Below the pieces are notes generated by a model. It searched no databases, had not been told where the DNA came from, and was given only the letters and a program-made list of their open reading frames with translations. Both the position numbers and the translations under genes were made by a program. From GCA-016699835 sp964543905 (lineage in GTDB: Bacteria; Planctomycetota; Phycisphaerae; Phycisphaerales; UBA1924), in NCBI GenBank assembly GCA_964543905.1, contig CAZIZO010000006.1, positions 62,001-126,000 on the forward strand: a DNA stretch of 64,000 nucleotides, in the 5' to 3' direction. Of the stretch, positions 36,943-46,511 are shown piece by piece. How positions within the stretch are numbered: position 1 is the first letter of the stretch; each line of letters begins with the position of its first letter.

Positions 36943-37428
36943 ATGATCCGTGTCAGCGAAACGAAGGATCGTTTCGAGGTGCGCGCCGAGCGGTTGAGCG
37001 CTCTGCTGCGCGACGCAGGGGTGAGTGAACACGGGCCAAGGACGGCCCGCCCTACGTTCCACCGAAGTTGGGTGCGTCATCGACCCGACAACATGGTCAT
37101 CGACTGGTTGCGGAGCAAGTCTCAGTCGCTCCGAGAATACCACGAGTATCTGCATCGCTTTGATCTGTCGCTGCGGCGCTCACTCGGGCGGGTAGAACGT
37201 GAGAGCGATGGTCTGCTGCGGCTGGCGCTCGCGTTGTTTGTGGACTTTGCCCATGCGCAGGGCCTTGACGCCGTCGAGATGGCGGCGCTGATGCATGATG
37301 TGCAGAGCGAAGTCTTGGAGGCCATCGAGTATCTGCTGACGCACTCCAAGGACGACGCAGGCGCAGCCGGGGATCGGGACGAAGAAACGGACGAAGCGTG
37401 GGGCGACGCGCCCTCGCTGGCGTGCTGA
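36943..37428 (+). CDS. Hypothetical helical protein upstream of an ECF sigma gene
   Basis: A 161-residue protein with no recognised family. A basic N-terminal third is followed by amphipathic helices, including SQSLREYHEYLHRFDLSLRR and GLLRLALALFVDFAHAQG, and an acidic C-terminal tail (DRDEETDEAW). An AAGGTGG site precedes ATG 36943, and the third codon positions are G/C-rich as in real local genes. A competing minus-strand frame overlaps its second half but is less protein-like. It lies 232 bp upstream of the sigma factor on the same strand, so a regulatory link is possible but unproven. Confidence 0.5.
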   Translation: MIRVSETKDRFEVRAERLSALLRDAGVSEHGPRTARPTFHRSWVRHRPDNMVIDWLRSKSQSLREYHEYLHRFDLSLRRSLGRVERESDGLLRLALALFVDFAHAQGLDAVEMAALMHDVQSEVLEAIEYLLTHSKDDAGAAGDRDEETDEAWGDAPSLAC

Positions 37429-37660
37429 TCCAAAGCGACCGTCTGCCAAAATGCACGAGGCGAGCGAAAAGGCCTCAATTTCCGGCATGACCTGCGCCTC
37501 GTTGTGCGCAAAGTCTGCGCCGCAAGCGTGCTGGAAGGGGTGATTCTCCCAATCCACCTGCAAAATAGGCAGCATGTCGTCCATTGTGGAAATCATGTTG
37601 TATGCTGTCTCCTGACCGCGATTCCGCGGGCTTCATTGCGAAGTGGGACCGGAGGACGGC

Positions 37661-38245
37661 ATGGACATTCGATTCGAGGAATCGACGACGAGTTTCGAAT
37701 CGCTCTTTGCGAGCCTTCGCGATCGAGTGCTCGCCTACGCGAGGAAGGTCGGTGACCCGGACCTCGCGGAGGATGTCGTCCAGGAGACGTTTCTCCGCCT
37801 GCTTCGATACAAGAAGGGGAACCTCGGCCCGATCACGTTCTCGTTCATCCTCACGATGACGAGGAACGTGGCGAGAACGATGCACGCCAAACTCTCGCGT
37901 GAGTCGAGCCTGGTGATCGAAGACGGGGATGTGGCGGAGGTCCGGCGCGATCCTGTGCGTCCAAACAGCGCGATCGAGATGGTCTACGAGGTGCTCGATC
38001 GCATGCCGGAGCGGCAACGCGAGGCGCTCTACCTGACGGAAGTCTGCGGATTGTCGGAGATCCAGGCGGCGCTCGCGATGGCGATGTCTCGGGCCGCGAT
38101 CAACGCTCGGAAGCGTGACGCCCTCATGAAGTTGCGTCAGTGCGTGGATCACGCGCTGCGATCCACCACGAGCAATGAACACGCACCGACGGCGACCGGG
38201 GGAACATGCTCCTCGTCCCCAGACCGGCCCGCGCTGTGCGCGTGA
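37661..38245 (+). CDS. RNA polymerase sigma factor, ECF type
   Basis: A 194-residue sigma-70-family factor. Region 2, about residues 10-80, includes DPDLAEDVVQETFLRLLRYKK. Region 4, about 110-165, includes LDRMPERQREALYLTEVCG and the recognition helix SRAAINARKRDALMKLR. A Ser/Thr/Pro tail of about 25 residues follows. GGAGG seven bases before ATG 37661 sets the start. No anti-sigma gene is adjacent: upstream is a hypothetical protein and downstream a convergent dihydroorotase gene only six bases away. Factors of this kind without partner may be controlled by expression or by the tail. Confidence 0.87.
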   Translation: MDIRFEESTTSFESLFASLRDRVLAYARKVGDPDLAEDVVQETFLRLLRYKKGNLGPITFSFILTMTRNVARTMHAKLSRESSLVIEDGDVAEVRRDPVRPNSAIEMVYEVLDRMPERQREALYLTEVCGLSEIQAALAMAMSRAAINARKRDALMKLRQCVDHALRSTTSNEHAPTATGGTCSSSPDRPALCA

Positions 38246-38251
38246 TCGAGA

Positions 38252-39541
38252 TCAGCGTTCGAACCGGACGACTCCGGCGACGATCGTCGTGGTGGCGGCG
38301 CCACGAACTCGTCGCCCATCGAACGGTGTGTTCTTGGATTGACTCTGGAGCGAGTCGGCCTTCACGGTCCATTGGAGGGTTGGATCGATGACGGTGACGT
38401 CGCCCGGGGCGCCGACGGCCAGCGTGCCCAGTCCGCGCCGATCGAGGTTGCAGAGTCTGGCCGGTTCCAGGGTGAGGAGGGCGATCAACCGCGGCCAGGA
38501 GATCGCGCCCGACTCGACGAGCGCCTCGGCATAGAGCGGGAGCGCGGTTTCCAAGCCAACCAATCCGAAGGGCGCCTCCTCGAAGGGCAGCGACTTTTCA
38601 TCACGCGAGTGGGGCGCGTGATCCGTGGCGAGCACCGTAATCGTGCCATCCGCGACACCGGCTCGCAGGGCCTGGATGTCCGCCTTCTCACGGAGCGGGG
38701 GGTTCACTTTGGCTCGTGTGTCGTAACGGTCGCAGGCCTCGTGGGTGAGGTGGAGGTGGTGCGGGGAGGCCTCGCCCGTGACGGGCTGTCCGGCCTGCCT
38801 GGCGCGTCGGATCAGTTCGACCGATTCGCCGCTGGAAACATGCTGCACGTGGTAGCGGCACCCGATGGCACGATTCAGGCGGATGTCTCGTTCAACGATG
38901 ATCTCCTCGGCGGCGCGAGGCCAACCGCCCAAGCCCAAACGAACGGAGACTTCGCCCGCGTGCATCGAAGCCCCCTTGGTCAACGAGGGCTCCTGAGCGT
39001 GCTGCATGAGCACGAGGCCGGTCTGCTTGACGGCCGCGAGAGATTTGCTCATCATCGCTGGCGAGGCGATGCAGTCGCCGTCGTCGGAAAAACCAACGGC
39101 CCCCGCGCGCGCCAAGAGTTGGATCTCAGCGAGTTCATCGCCTTTTCGAGCGCGTGTAGCGGCGGCGACGGGAAAGACGCGACAGACCGCCGAAGATGCC
39201 GCTCGGTCGTAGATGAATCGCACAAGTTCGGGGGAGTCGAGTGCGGGGGACGTGTTGGGCATGCAGGCGAGCGACGTGAAGCCGCCCGCGACGGCGGATC
39301 GTGAGCCCGAGGCGAGGGTCTCTTTGTGCTCTTGCCCCGGTTCCCGGAGATGGACGTGGGGGTCGATGAGACCGGGAACCACGAGTTTGCCCTCGCAGTC
39401 GATGACGCGAGCGGCCGGGGCGCGATCGAGTTTTCTGGCGATCGCGGTCACGAGCCCCTCCGAGAGTGCGACGTCGGCGACGTCGTCTCGACCGGAGGCG
39501 GGGTCGATCACTCGACCATTCACGAGGAGCAGGTTGGGCAT
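38252..39541 (-). CDS. pyrC: Dihydroorotase
   Basis: Cyclises N-carbamoyl-aspartate to dihydroorotate, the third step of UMP synthesis. The protein is 429 residues of the amidohydrolase superfamily, class I (long) type. The metal motif DPHVHLREPG is at about residues 60-69, the substrate and metal His residues are in HVQHVSSGES and EASPHHLHLT, and the second signature ATDHAPHSRDEK, with the catalytic Asp, is at about 305. Carbamoyl-phosphate synthase large subunit (carB) is 17 kb away, so the pathway genes are scattered. A class I DHOase may require ATCase for full activity in some bacteria. Confidence 0.93.
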   Translation of the reverse strand: MPNLLLVNGRVIDPASGRDDVADVALSEGLVTAIARKLDRAPAARVIDCEGKLVVPGLIDPHVHLREPGQEHKETLASGSRSAVAGGFTSLACMPNTSPALDSPELVRFIYDRAASSAVCRVFPVAAATRARKGDELAEIQLLARAGAVGFSDDGDCIASPAMMSKSLAAVKQTGLVLMQHAQEPSLTKGASMHAGEVSVRLGLGGWPRAAEEIIVERDIRLNRAIGCRYHVQHVSSGESVELIRRARQAGQPVTGEASPHHLHLTHEACDRYDTRAKVNPPLREKADIQALRAGVADGTITVLATDHAPHSRDEKSLPFEEAPFGLVGLETALPLYAEALVESGAISWPRLIALLTLEPARLCNLDRRGLGTLAVGAPGDVTVIDPTLQWTVKADSLQSQSKNTPFDGRRVRGAATTTIVAGVVRFER

Positions 39542-39597
39542 GCTAGAGCATACGAAGCCCGACGAGTGGCCATCGGACGCAATCGAAGGGGCGAGGG

Positions 39598-40950
39598 TTA
39601 TGGACGTGCGCCGCTGGGACGAAGGTCGGACGTGGCACGGTCGATCCAGTCGGCGATGGGTACAGCCTGTCGACCCAGGAAGTAGAACATGAGCATGTGT
39701 CCGAACGGGCCTCGCCAACGTTCGGGCCTGCCCGCCTGTTCCCACAGGTCTCGGCCGTAGCGGGCGGGCACCCACCCGTCCAACTCGGCGTGCACGATGA
39801 GCACGGGCTTGTTGGCGAGGGCGCGTGCCGTGTAGTGACCGTCGAGGCGTGAATGTAGCAAGTACAACGAGGTCAACCGCTCAAGTTCGTTGGACGTTGG
39901 GCGTCGAGTCTGTCCTGGGACGGGGGTATCTTGGACCCGGATGGGGAGATGAAAGATCGGCGTCTCGGCGACGATGCCCAGCAGGTTGGTGCCTCCACCC
40001 ACGAGGACCGCGGCATCGACTTTGTCACCCAATCGAGCGGCGGATGGAGGAGTCATGATCGCGCCGAAACTAAACCCCGCCAGCACGCACGGGTGAGATG
40101 GTATCTCCGGGTAGTAGCGATCGACGATCTCGAGCGCCACTTCCCACCCATAGGCATACCCCGCGAGCACCTTGTCGCACTCCAGCGCGGCGAGGCGAGC
40201 GTACTCGTTCAAGGCCGCGTCTCCACCATTGTAAATGTGAATCACTTCCGTGAGGAGACGATCGATGGACATCGAGCCGCTGGAGCAGAAGACGATGGCC
40301 CATCCCCGGCGGACCAGTTCGTTGATGACGGGCCGCTCGTACTGCGGCGCGAGGCTGCCGCCGTAGAGAATCAATCCCCGGATGGGACGCGTTTGCGGGA
40401 GCGTGATCTCATACTTGATGCGGAGTTGCTTGGAGGCGTCGATCCAGGCTCGGCGAGCCGCGAGGTTGGGATCGCTGGCGAGGCCGGCGATGCAGCCGTT
40501 GACCATGCCTTCCGGAGCCACATCGGTGGAGTTCCAGAAGAAGACGTCGAAGGACGTCGGACGCTCCGGGGAGATGAGGGGTTCATCTCCCGCACGAAAG
40601 TTGAACCATTGGACCCATCCAGGCCCCATGGCGCCGGCGTGACGTATGGTGTTCACGCGAAACTCGACCGTGCTCGTTCTGCCGCCATGTTCCGGGATTG
40701 GCACGTCTGCCTTGAAGACCTGCGAGGACTCTTCGACGAAGGTGGGGAGCCCAATGGGCGAGAGGTTGGGCCAGGCGCGTTCGGGCAGCACGAACCCGAG
40801 TCCCTGCTCTGGATTCGACGTCCCGGCGGCGAGGGCATGGCGCTGAGGTTCTTGCTTGATGTACATGCACCCACCGGTGCTCGCAAGCATCAGGCTGGAC
40901 GCTCCGCTGAGAACGGCCCGGACTAGGTACATGAGGCGAATCTGAATCAT
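39598..40950 (-). CDS. Lipoprotein of the alpha/beta-hydrolase fold
   Basis: A 450-residue protein with a type II signal peptide and lipobox around STGGC (Cys at about 28). It has an N-terminal domain of about 150 residues, then an alpha/beta-hydrolase core. The nucleophile elbow GFSFG is at about residue 291, the acid in HAELDG at about 386, and the His in FGHMLMF at about 416, completing a Ser-Asp-His triad. An oxyanion-type ILYGGSLAP strand precedes them. Probable esterase or peptidase at the outer or inner membrane; substrate unknown. It is 56 bp upstream of pyrC on the same strand. Confidence 0.72.
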   Translation of the reverse strand: MIQIRLMYLVRAVLSGASSLMLASTGGCMYIKQEPQRHALAAGTSNPEQGLGFVLPERAWPNLSPIGLPTFVEESSQVFKADVPIPEHGGRTSTVEFRVNTIRHAGAMGPGWVQWFNFRAGDEPLISPERPTSFDVFFWNSTDVAPEGMVNGCIAGLASDPNLAARRAWIDASKQLRIKYEITLPQTRPIRGLILYGGSLAPQYERPVINELVRRGWAIVFCSSGSMSIDRLLTEVIHIYNGGDAALNEYARLAALECDKVLAGYAYGWEVALEIVDRYYPEIPSHPCVLAGFSFGAIMTPPSAARLGDKVDAAVLVGGGTNLLGIVAETPIFHLPIRVQDTPVPGQTRRPTSNELERLTSLYLLHSRLDGHYTARALANKPVLIVHAELDGWVPARYGRDLWEQAGRPERWRGPFGHMLMFYFLGRQAVPIADWIDRATSDLRPSGARP

Positions 40951-41221
40951 GGGAAAATAGAATAGTCCTCCGAAGTCCTCGCAACAGCAGATTGATCCGT
41001 GCGGCGGCTGGCGATCGTGGTTTGGCGCTCCTCCACGAGATCAAGTCGAGTGGCATCGGATCATGCCGACGCATCCAGGATGCACATGCCCCAGCGCGAA
41101 GATTCGACGAAACCAAATGCGCGAAGCGAAGAACCGGAGATTCGAGGAGTATCGTGAGTTGGTGCGTGCTCGAGGTCGAGCGCGTCAAGATCAGAGAACT
41201 CTCATTCGTTCAGGAGCAATC

Positions 41222-41884
41222 ATGCGTCACCTCTTTTCCGTACCCGCATTCGTGGCACTCGCCGTCGCCTCGGCCTCGCCGGCGCTGGCGGGCATCACCT
41301 ACACGTACACGAACTTTGATTCCATCGGCACCGCCTGGACCGACGCGGGCGATGAGTACGCGTATCACATCAGCCACTCGGACTCGTTCAGCGGCCCGAC
41401 CACCTACACCTATAGCGAGTATGGCTCGGCACCAGGGTACAGCAGCGGCGCGACCGTCGGCGTGGAGCACGCCTCGACGCTCACGGGCAGTGGATTCCAA
41501 CTCTCGGGCAAGGCGTACGCGTACGTCTCGGACGACGTGGGATATGCCTGGTGCTACGCGACGGGCGAGGCGCTGACGGAGATGTCGTTCACGCTCGACG
41601 TGGCCAGCCGGGTCACCATCTCAGGCTCGCTTGCCTTGGGTGGCAACTCGAGCGCGACGGCGTATTCCAACTATTTCGAGATCCGGGATTCCAAGGGCCA
41701 GGTCGTCACGAGCGCGAGCGGGACGCAGGCGATCGCCTACAGCGGTCGCCTTCGTGCCGGCACCTACACGCTGTACGTGAGCACCTCGGTGTTCAAGGAG
41801 ATCAACTTCAGCGGGGGCGACGTCTATGACAACGTGTACACCACGTACAACATCAACCTCAGCGCAACACCCCTGCGGCGGTGA
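41222..41884 (+). CDS. Small secreted Tyr/Ser-rich protein
   Basis: A 220-residue exported protein. The signal peptide (residues 1-22, ending SPALAG) is followed by a beta-rich domain very rich in Tyr, Ser and Thr (YTYTNFDSIG, HISHSDSFSGPTTYTYS), and a C-terminal jelly-roll-like part with ASRVTISGSLALGGNSSATA and RAGTYTLYVSTS. An AGGAGC site precedes ATG 41222. No family was recognised; the second half resembles carbohydrate-binding or pre-peptidase C-terminal domains. It converges on the GH16 gene (15 bp between stops), at the edge of the glucan locus. Confidence 0.65.
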   Translation: MRHLFSVPAFVALAVASASPALAGITYTYTNFDSIGTAWTDAGDEYAYHISHSDSFSGPTTYTYSEYGSAPGYSSGATVGVEHASTLTGSGFQLSGKAYAYVSDDVGYAWCYATGEALTEMSFTLDVASRVTISGSLALGGNSSATAYSNYFEIRDSKGQVVTSASGTQAIAYSGRLRAGTYTLYVSTSVFKEINFSGGDVYDNVYTTYNINLSATPLRR

Positions 41885-41899
41885 GCCGCGGAGTCGTGC

Positions 41900-43324
41900 T
41901 CAGCAGCCGCTTTCAAAGCGGACGAGGTAGTACAACAAATCGTCGATCGTGACGCCCGAATCGGGCGTTCCCGAACCCGTGCCGTCGTCCACGTCGGCGT
42001 CGCTCCGCCCTTCTTCAAAGATGAAGAGGTAATAGAGGAGATCGTCGATGGTGACGCCGCCGTCGGGGACGCCCGAGCCGGTCCCGTCATCGCGATCGGC
42101 GAGGCAGCAAGGAATGACGCGGACGAGGCGAGCATCGTCGGCAAAGGCGGCGCCGGCGTTCATGCCGCGTTGACGAAAGACGAGGGAGATGCGGGCGGCC
42201 ACGGTGCCGGAGGGCGCGACACCCTCGGCGGTGTGCGGCGTGTAGGTGTTGACGGGAGAAGCAACGGTCAGGGAGATCGTCGCGTGCTCCTGGATGATGT
42301 TGCCGGAGGAGTTGATGAACTCGAGTTTGGTCGAGGCGTCGTTGCCGGATTGCATCTGATCGGACGAGAGATTGGCCCACCACGCGGAGGCACGCCAGCG
42401 CTCGCCGGGCGCGGCGGGCATGTCCTGGAAGGCGCCGGAGTAGTTTTCGGAGCCCGTGAAGTTGCCGAAGAACTTGGCGGCACGGGTTCCACCTCTCCCG
42501 CGGAGGTTGTCGGTGAAGGCGTTGCCGAAGCGAGTCCATTGGTCGAGATGGACGTTGCCGGAGGGGGCCATGCTGGCAAAGTCGGCATTGAGAAGTTTTC
42601 GATAGGCGCGGACGTAATCGACCACAAACCGCTGGGGGAACACGGTGGTCGCGTCGGGATAGCCGGGCCAGAACCCGCCGACGGCGGTATTGAGGATGAC
42701 GTACATGGGCATCTGGGGAATGTTGGTCGTCGAGGTGCCGCGGAGCACGCCGTCGACGAAATAGTCGATTCGATCGGGGTGCCATTCACAGGCGAAGGTG
42801 TGGAAGGCGGCGGAGAAATCTGGCCCGGTGTAGGAGAAGGTGAGGTGCTGGGGGTTGGACGCGGTCCCCCAGTGGTTGGTCATGTAGACGGTATTGGGCT
42901 GGTGCCCGAGCAACTCCATGATGTCGATCTCGGGGGGCCAACCTGTGGGCTGAGGCAAGAGCCAGAACGCGGGCCAGATGCCCTGGGTGCTGGGGAGTTT
43001 GGCGCGCATCTCGAAGCGTCCATAGCGCTGGAAGAAGCGATCACCCGATTCAATGCGGGCGGAGGTGTAGTTGCGTCCGCCCTGGCGCTGGTTGGTGCTG
43101 AGGATGGTGAGTTCGCCGTTCGCGACCGTCGCGTGCGTATCGGCGTAGTACTGCTGCTCGTTGTTGTACGGCCAGGCGATGTTGAGTGCTCGCCAGTTCG
43201 CGGGATTGAGCGAGGTTCCGTTGAACTCCTCATTCCACGTGGGGAACCACTCGATCTCCGTTGGGCACTGGGCCCATGCGGGCGCCGCGAGGGACAGGGC
43301 GAGGACGGTGACGGTGCGATTCAC
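41900..43324 (-). CDS. Secreted GH16 beta-glucanase with GC-type dockerin-like tail
   Basis: A 474-residue exported glycoside hydrolase. The signal peptide is residues 1-18 (APAWAQ). The GH16 domain spans about 28-255, with WNEEFNG early and the catalytic E-X-D-X-X-E motif in PEIDIMELLG at about 133. The start of the motif tolerates laminarinase or other endo-beta-glucanase activity. A beta-sandwich CBM-like region (about 265-395) follows, then two tandem calcium-loop-like repeats ending FESGC. The GTG start overlaps the stop of the GH1 gene (GTGA), so it is the last gene of the operon. Cleavage of beta-1,3-glucan is inferred from the GH16/GH17/GH1 combination. Confidence 0.88.
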   Translation of the reverse strand: MNRTVTVLALSLAAPAWAQCPTEIEWFPTWNEEFNGTSLNPANWRALNIAWPYNNEQQYYADTHATVANGELTILSTNQRQGGRNYTSARIESGDRFFQRYGRFEMRAKLPSTQGIWPAFWLLPQPTGWPPEIDIMELLGHQPNTVYMTNHWGTASNPQHLTFSYTGPDFSAAFHTFACEWHPDRIDYFVDGVLRGTSTTNIPQMPMYVILNTAVGGFWPGYPDATTVFPQRFVVDYVRAYRKLLNADFASMAPSGNVHLDQWTRFGNAFTDNLRGRGGTRAAKFFGNFTGSENYSGAFQDMPAAPGERWRASAWWANLSSDQMQSGNDASTKLEFINSSGNIIQEHATISLTVASPVNTYTPHTAEGVAPSGTVAARISLVFRQRGMNAGAAFADDARLVRVIPCCLADRDDGTGSGVPDGGVTIDDLLYYLFIFEEGRSDADVDDGTGSGTPDSGVTIDDLLYYLVRFESGC

Positions 43325-44736
43325 TTGGATCCTCCCAAGGGCAGTTGGAACGAGGTGGTGGCGGCATCCCAGGGCACTTGCAGGGTCGCGCCATTCGAGG
43401 CGATGACATCACGATACCAATATGCCGAATCCTTGGGGGTGCGCTCGAGCGTGGAGTAGTCCACGTGCACGAGCCCGAAGCGTTCGCGGAATCCCTCGGC
43501 CCATTCGAAGTTATCGAGGATTGACCAGTGGAAATAACCGCGGATATCCACGCCATCCGCGATGGCTCGACCGAGTTCGAGGAGATAGGCGCGCGTGAAG
43601 TCGATCCTCGCCGCATCGTGGACGCGACCATCGGCATGGACCCAGTCGGTGCTGGACATGCCGTTCTCCGTCAGGACGATCGGCAGTTTGTAACGCTCGT
43701 GCAGGAACCGCGGCCCCCAGTAGAGGCAGGGCGGGGTGATCGGCCAACGGAAGGCGGTGGTGGGATGTCCTGGCGGGAATGGCACAATCTCGGGTTTGCC
43801 GTCCTTCCCGGCACGGACGGGGGTGCCGCTGTAGATGTTCACGCCGTAGAAGTCGAGAGGCTGGCAGATCGTCTCCATGTCGCCGCGGGCAGGCTTGGGC
43901 GCTTCGGCGCCGAAGAGACGCAGGCCATCTTCCGGATACGAGCCCAGGCAGACGGGATCGGCCCACCAGGTGTTGTTCCAGCAGTCCTTTCGCACCACGG
44001 ACATGGTCGCCCGATACGCGGCTTCGACGTCGGGGATGGAGTTGGTCGAGGGATACTCGATCGCGCCGCACGGTGCCCAACCCACCATGGGCTTGCGTTT
44101 CGCGTGCGAACGAATCACCTGGGCCGACAGGCCGTGCCCGAGGAGCGCGTGGTGTCCGGCGAGCAGGAACTCGCGCGGGGGAAGTTTCAACCCGGGCGCG
44201 TGCCCGCCCAACTGGTGCCCGTGGCCGATGAAGATCTGCGGCTCGTTGATCGTGATCCACTTGGAGACTCGATCGGAGAGCGCCTCCACCACGGCCTTGG
44301 TGTAGTCCGCGAACCACTTGGCCGAATCACGATTGAGCCAACCGCCGCGCAGGAAGAGCGCGTCCGGATAGTCCCAGTGAAAGAGCGTGATCCACGGGTC
44401 GATCTCGGCGGCGAGCAGATCATCGACCAGGCGGTCGTAGAAGGCGAGCCCGCGTGCATTGATCTCGCCCGTTCCCTCTGGGAAGATGCGCGACCAGGAG
44501 ATGGAGAAGCGATAAGCGTGCAGCCCCATGTTGCGCATGATCATCACGTCATCACGCCAGCGATGGAAGTGGTCACACGCGACCTCGCCGGAGTGCCCCG
44601 CGTTGATGGCGCCCTCGCGCTTGCAGAAGGTGTCCCAGATGGAAGGGCCACGGCCTTCGTCGGTGGCGCCGCCCTCGATCTGGTATGCCGACGATCCGGC
44701 ACCCCACACAAAACGATCTGGAAAATGAACTTTCAT
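43321..44736 (-). CDS. bglA: GH1 beta-glucosidase
   Basis: A 471-residue cytosolic glycoside hydrolase family 1 enzyme, with no signal peptide. The N-terminal signature FVWGAGSSAYQIEGG is at residues 9-23. The acid/base Glu lies in ITINEPQIF at about 162-163, the nucleophile Glu in LTENGMSS at about 354, and the substrate-site WSILDNFEWAEGF follows near the end. It presumably hydrolyses short beta-glucans such as laminaribiose after uptake by the adjacent transporter. It lies 27 bp after the permease gene, and its TGA overlaps the GTG start of the GH16 gene. Preference for beta-1,3- versus beta-1,4-linked substrate cannot be told. Confidence 0.93.
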   Translation of the reverse strand: MKVHFPDRFVWGAGSSAYQIEGGATDEGRGPSIWDTFCKREGAINAGHSGEVACDHFHRWRDDVMIMRNMGLHAYRFSISWSRIFPEGTGEINARGLAFYDRLVDDLLAAEIDPWITLFHWDYPDALFLRGGWLNRDSAKWFADYTKAVVEALSDRVSKWITINEPQIFIGHGHQLGGHAPGLKLPPREFLLAGHHALLGHGLSAQVIRSHAKRKPMVGWAPCGAIEYPSTNSIPDVEAAYRATMSVVRKDCWNNTWWADPVCLGSYPEDGLRLFGAEAPKPARGDMETICQPLDFYGVNIYSGTPVRAGKDGKPEIVPFPPGHPTTAFRWPITPPCLYWGPRFLHERYKLPIVLTENGMSSTDWVHADGRVHDAARIDFTRAYLLELGRAIADGVDIRGYFHWSILDNFEWAEGFRERFGLVHVDYSTLERTPKDSAYWYRDVIASNGATLQVPWDAATTSFQLPLGGSK

Positions 44737-44763
44737 ACGGAGTTCCGACGGTGGACCGAGAAA

Positions 44764-45618
44764 CTAACCCTTGACCGCGCCGGAGGCGAGGCCCGAGACA
44801 AACTCACGCTGGAGGAACAGGAACAGGAACACGACGGGAAGGATCGCGATCGCCGTCCCGGCCATCTGGAGACCGTAGTCCTGGTAGTAGACGCCCTTGA
44901 GTTGCGCCACGGCGACGGAAAGCGGAAAACGCGAGGACGATTGGAGCACCACCTGGGGCCAGATGTAGTTGTTCCAGACCCCCAGGAAGGTGATCATGAG
45001 GAACGTCGCGACCATGGGACGAACGAGGGGGAGAACGATGATGAGGAAGGTGCGGAACTCACCGCTCCCGTCGAGGCGTGCGGATTCGATCAACTCCATG
45101 GGGACGGCCCGGAGGATGAACTGGCGAAAGAGGAACACGCCGAACGCGGGGGCGATCGAAGGGAGGATGAGGCCGGCATAGGAATCGAGCAGTCGCAGAT
45201 GGAACAGGAGTTGGTAGACCGGCGCGAGGAGGAGGGGTGCGGGGATCACGACGGCGGCGAGGACCATCGCGGTCATGAGCCGCTTGCCACGAAACTCGAA
45301 TCGTGCGAGGGCATATCCGCCCATGGCGCAGCCGAGCGTCGCGAGCGCCGCGGAGGTGGAGGCGAGGAACGTGGAGTTGAGGAAACTCTGGGCGAAGTCG
45401 AGTTGCTGGAAGAGGCGTCGGAAACTCTGGAGCGTGAGGCGATCCCACGCCACCCCGCCGAGGCCATCGCCCATGGGAAGGAAGAGGTAGCGAACAAAGT
45501 CGTCTGTATTCTTGAAGCACGCGGCGGCAAGCCAGGCGAAGGGGGCGAGCGTGACGATGCACGCGATCGCGAGTACAACGTACGCGGCGATGGAGGAGGC
45601 CCGTCGGGATTGGGTCAT
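44764..45618 (-). CDS. Carbohydrate ABC transporter permease, MalG-like
   Basis: A 284-residue inner-membrane permease with six helices. The coupling EAA motif is SARLDGSGEFRTFLIIVLPL at about residues 190-209, in the form E-S-A-x-x-D-G of CUT1 MalG-type proteins. The C terminus GLASGAVKG is typical of the family. Its ATG overlaps the stop of the partner permease (ATGA). The operon contains no ATPase; CUT1 importers often borrow a shared MsmX/MsiK-like ATPase. The transported sugar is probably an oligomeric beta-glucan fragment. Confidence 0.9.
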   Translation of the reverse strand: MTQSRRASSIAAYVVLAIACIVTLAPFAWLAAACFKNTDDFVRYLFLPMGDGLGGVAWDRLTLQSFRRLFQQLDFAQSFLNSTFLASTSAALATLGCAMGGYALARFEFRGKRLMTAMVLAAVVIPAPLLLAPVYQLLFHLRLLDSYAGLILPSIAPAFGVFLFRQFILRAVPMELIESARLDGSGEFRTFLIIVLPLVRPMVATFLMITFLGVWNNYIWPQVVLQSSSRFPLSVAVAQLKGVYYQDYGLQMAGTAIAILPVVFLFLFLQREFVSGLASGAVKG

Positions 45619-46511
45619 GCGGCCTCTCCCTTCTGCACCAGGCGACGCTGCGCGATCGCGGCCGCCGCGAGGAGGAGCGTGAGCACCCAGCCGATGGCCG
45701 ACGCGTACCCAAGGTCGCCGGAATCGAATCCGGTCTGGTAGAGATAGAGCACGATGGTGAGTCCGCGATTGTCGGGGCCTGCACCGGTGAGGAGGAGGTA
45801 CGGGAGTTCGAAGAGTTGGAAACTCCCGATGAGGGACAGGAGCACCACGAATCCGCCGACCGGCAGAATCTCGGGCACGACGACGTGCACGAATCGTTGC
45901 CAGGGTGAAGCGCCGTCGAGCGTCGCAGCCTCGACGAGTTCTCGGCGCACGTTCTGGAGCGCGGCGGAGAAATAGGTCATGTTGAAGCCCACGAACATCC
46001 AGAGGGACGCGACGATGAGCGCCCACATCACTTGCTGCTGGAGCCAGGGGAAATCGAGGCTCCACGGCTTTGGCAGGTGCGAGGTGAGGGCGTGGAGCGA
46101 GAGGTTGAGGAGGCCGGTGCGCTTCTCGAAGATCACTCCGAAGATCATCGCGGCGAACGCCACGCCGACGAGTGAGGGCGAGAAGAGCACGAGTCGCAGA
46201 ACGCCCCTCCCCCGGATGGAGGGGCGTTCCAGCAACAGCGCGAGCCCGAGGGCGATCGGGAGTTGGATGAGGAGCGAACCGGCGGCATAGACCGCGGTGT
46301 TGCGCAACGCTTTCCAGAAGAGCGGATCACGGAGCAGAAACTCATAGTTCCGCAGCCCGACCCATCGCGAGGCGGAGGGGCCGAAGGTCTGCTGGAGGGA
46401 GAGGACGAGCGACTGGGCGAGCGGATACGCCGTGAACACCACGAAGATGATCGCGAAGGGCGCGAGCATCGCATAGGGCGCCAGGCGTGGGCGAGCGTCG
46501 TGGCGGTTCAC
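45615..46511 (-). CDS. Carbohydrate ABC transporter permease, MalF-like
   Basis: A 298-residue permease with six predicted helices. The start APYAMLAPFAIIFVVFTAYP is the typical CUT1 first helix, and the EAA loop is VEAATLDGASPWQRFVHVVV at about residues 190-209. A GTG start at 46511 overlaps the TGA of the binding-protein gene (GTGA), and its own stop overlaps the next permease start. The three genes are therefore tightly coupled. It forms the heterodimeric pore with the MalG-like subunit. Confidence 0.9.
   Translation of the reverse strand: MNRHDARPRLAPYAMLAPFAIIFVVFTAYPLAQSLVLSLQQTFGPSASRWVGLRNYEFLLRDPLFWKALRNTAVYAAGSLLIQLPIALGLALLLERPSIRGRGVLRLVLFSPSLVGVAFAAMIFGVIFEKRTGLLNLSLHALTSHLPKPWSLDFPWLQQQVMWALIVASLWMFVGFNMTYFSAALQNVRRELVEAATLDGASPWQRFVHVVVPEILPVGGFVVLLSLIGSFQLFELPYLLLTGAGPDNRGLTIVLYLYQTGFDSGDLGYASAIGWVLTLLLAAAAIAQRRLVQKGEAA

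Noticed and set aside
37180..37596. Minus-strand frame of 138 codons between the hypothetical protein and the sigma gene
   Set aside because: Its first 55 codons look partly protein-like, but the ribosome site is too far from the start and the rest lies antisense to a better candidate. Kept as a weak possibility only.
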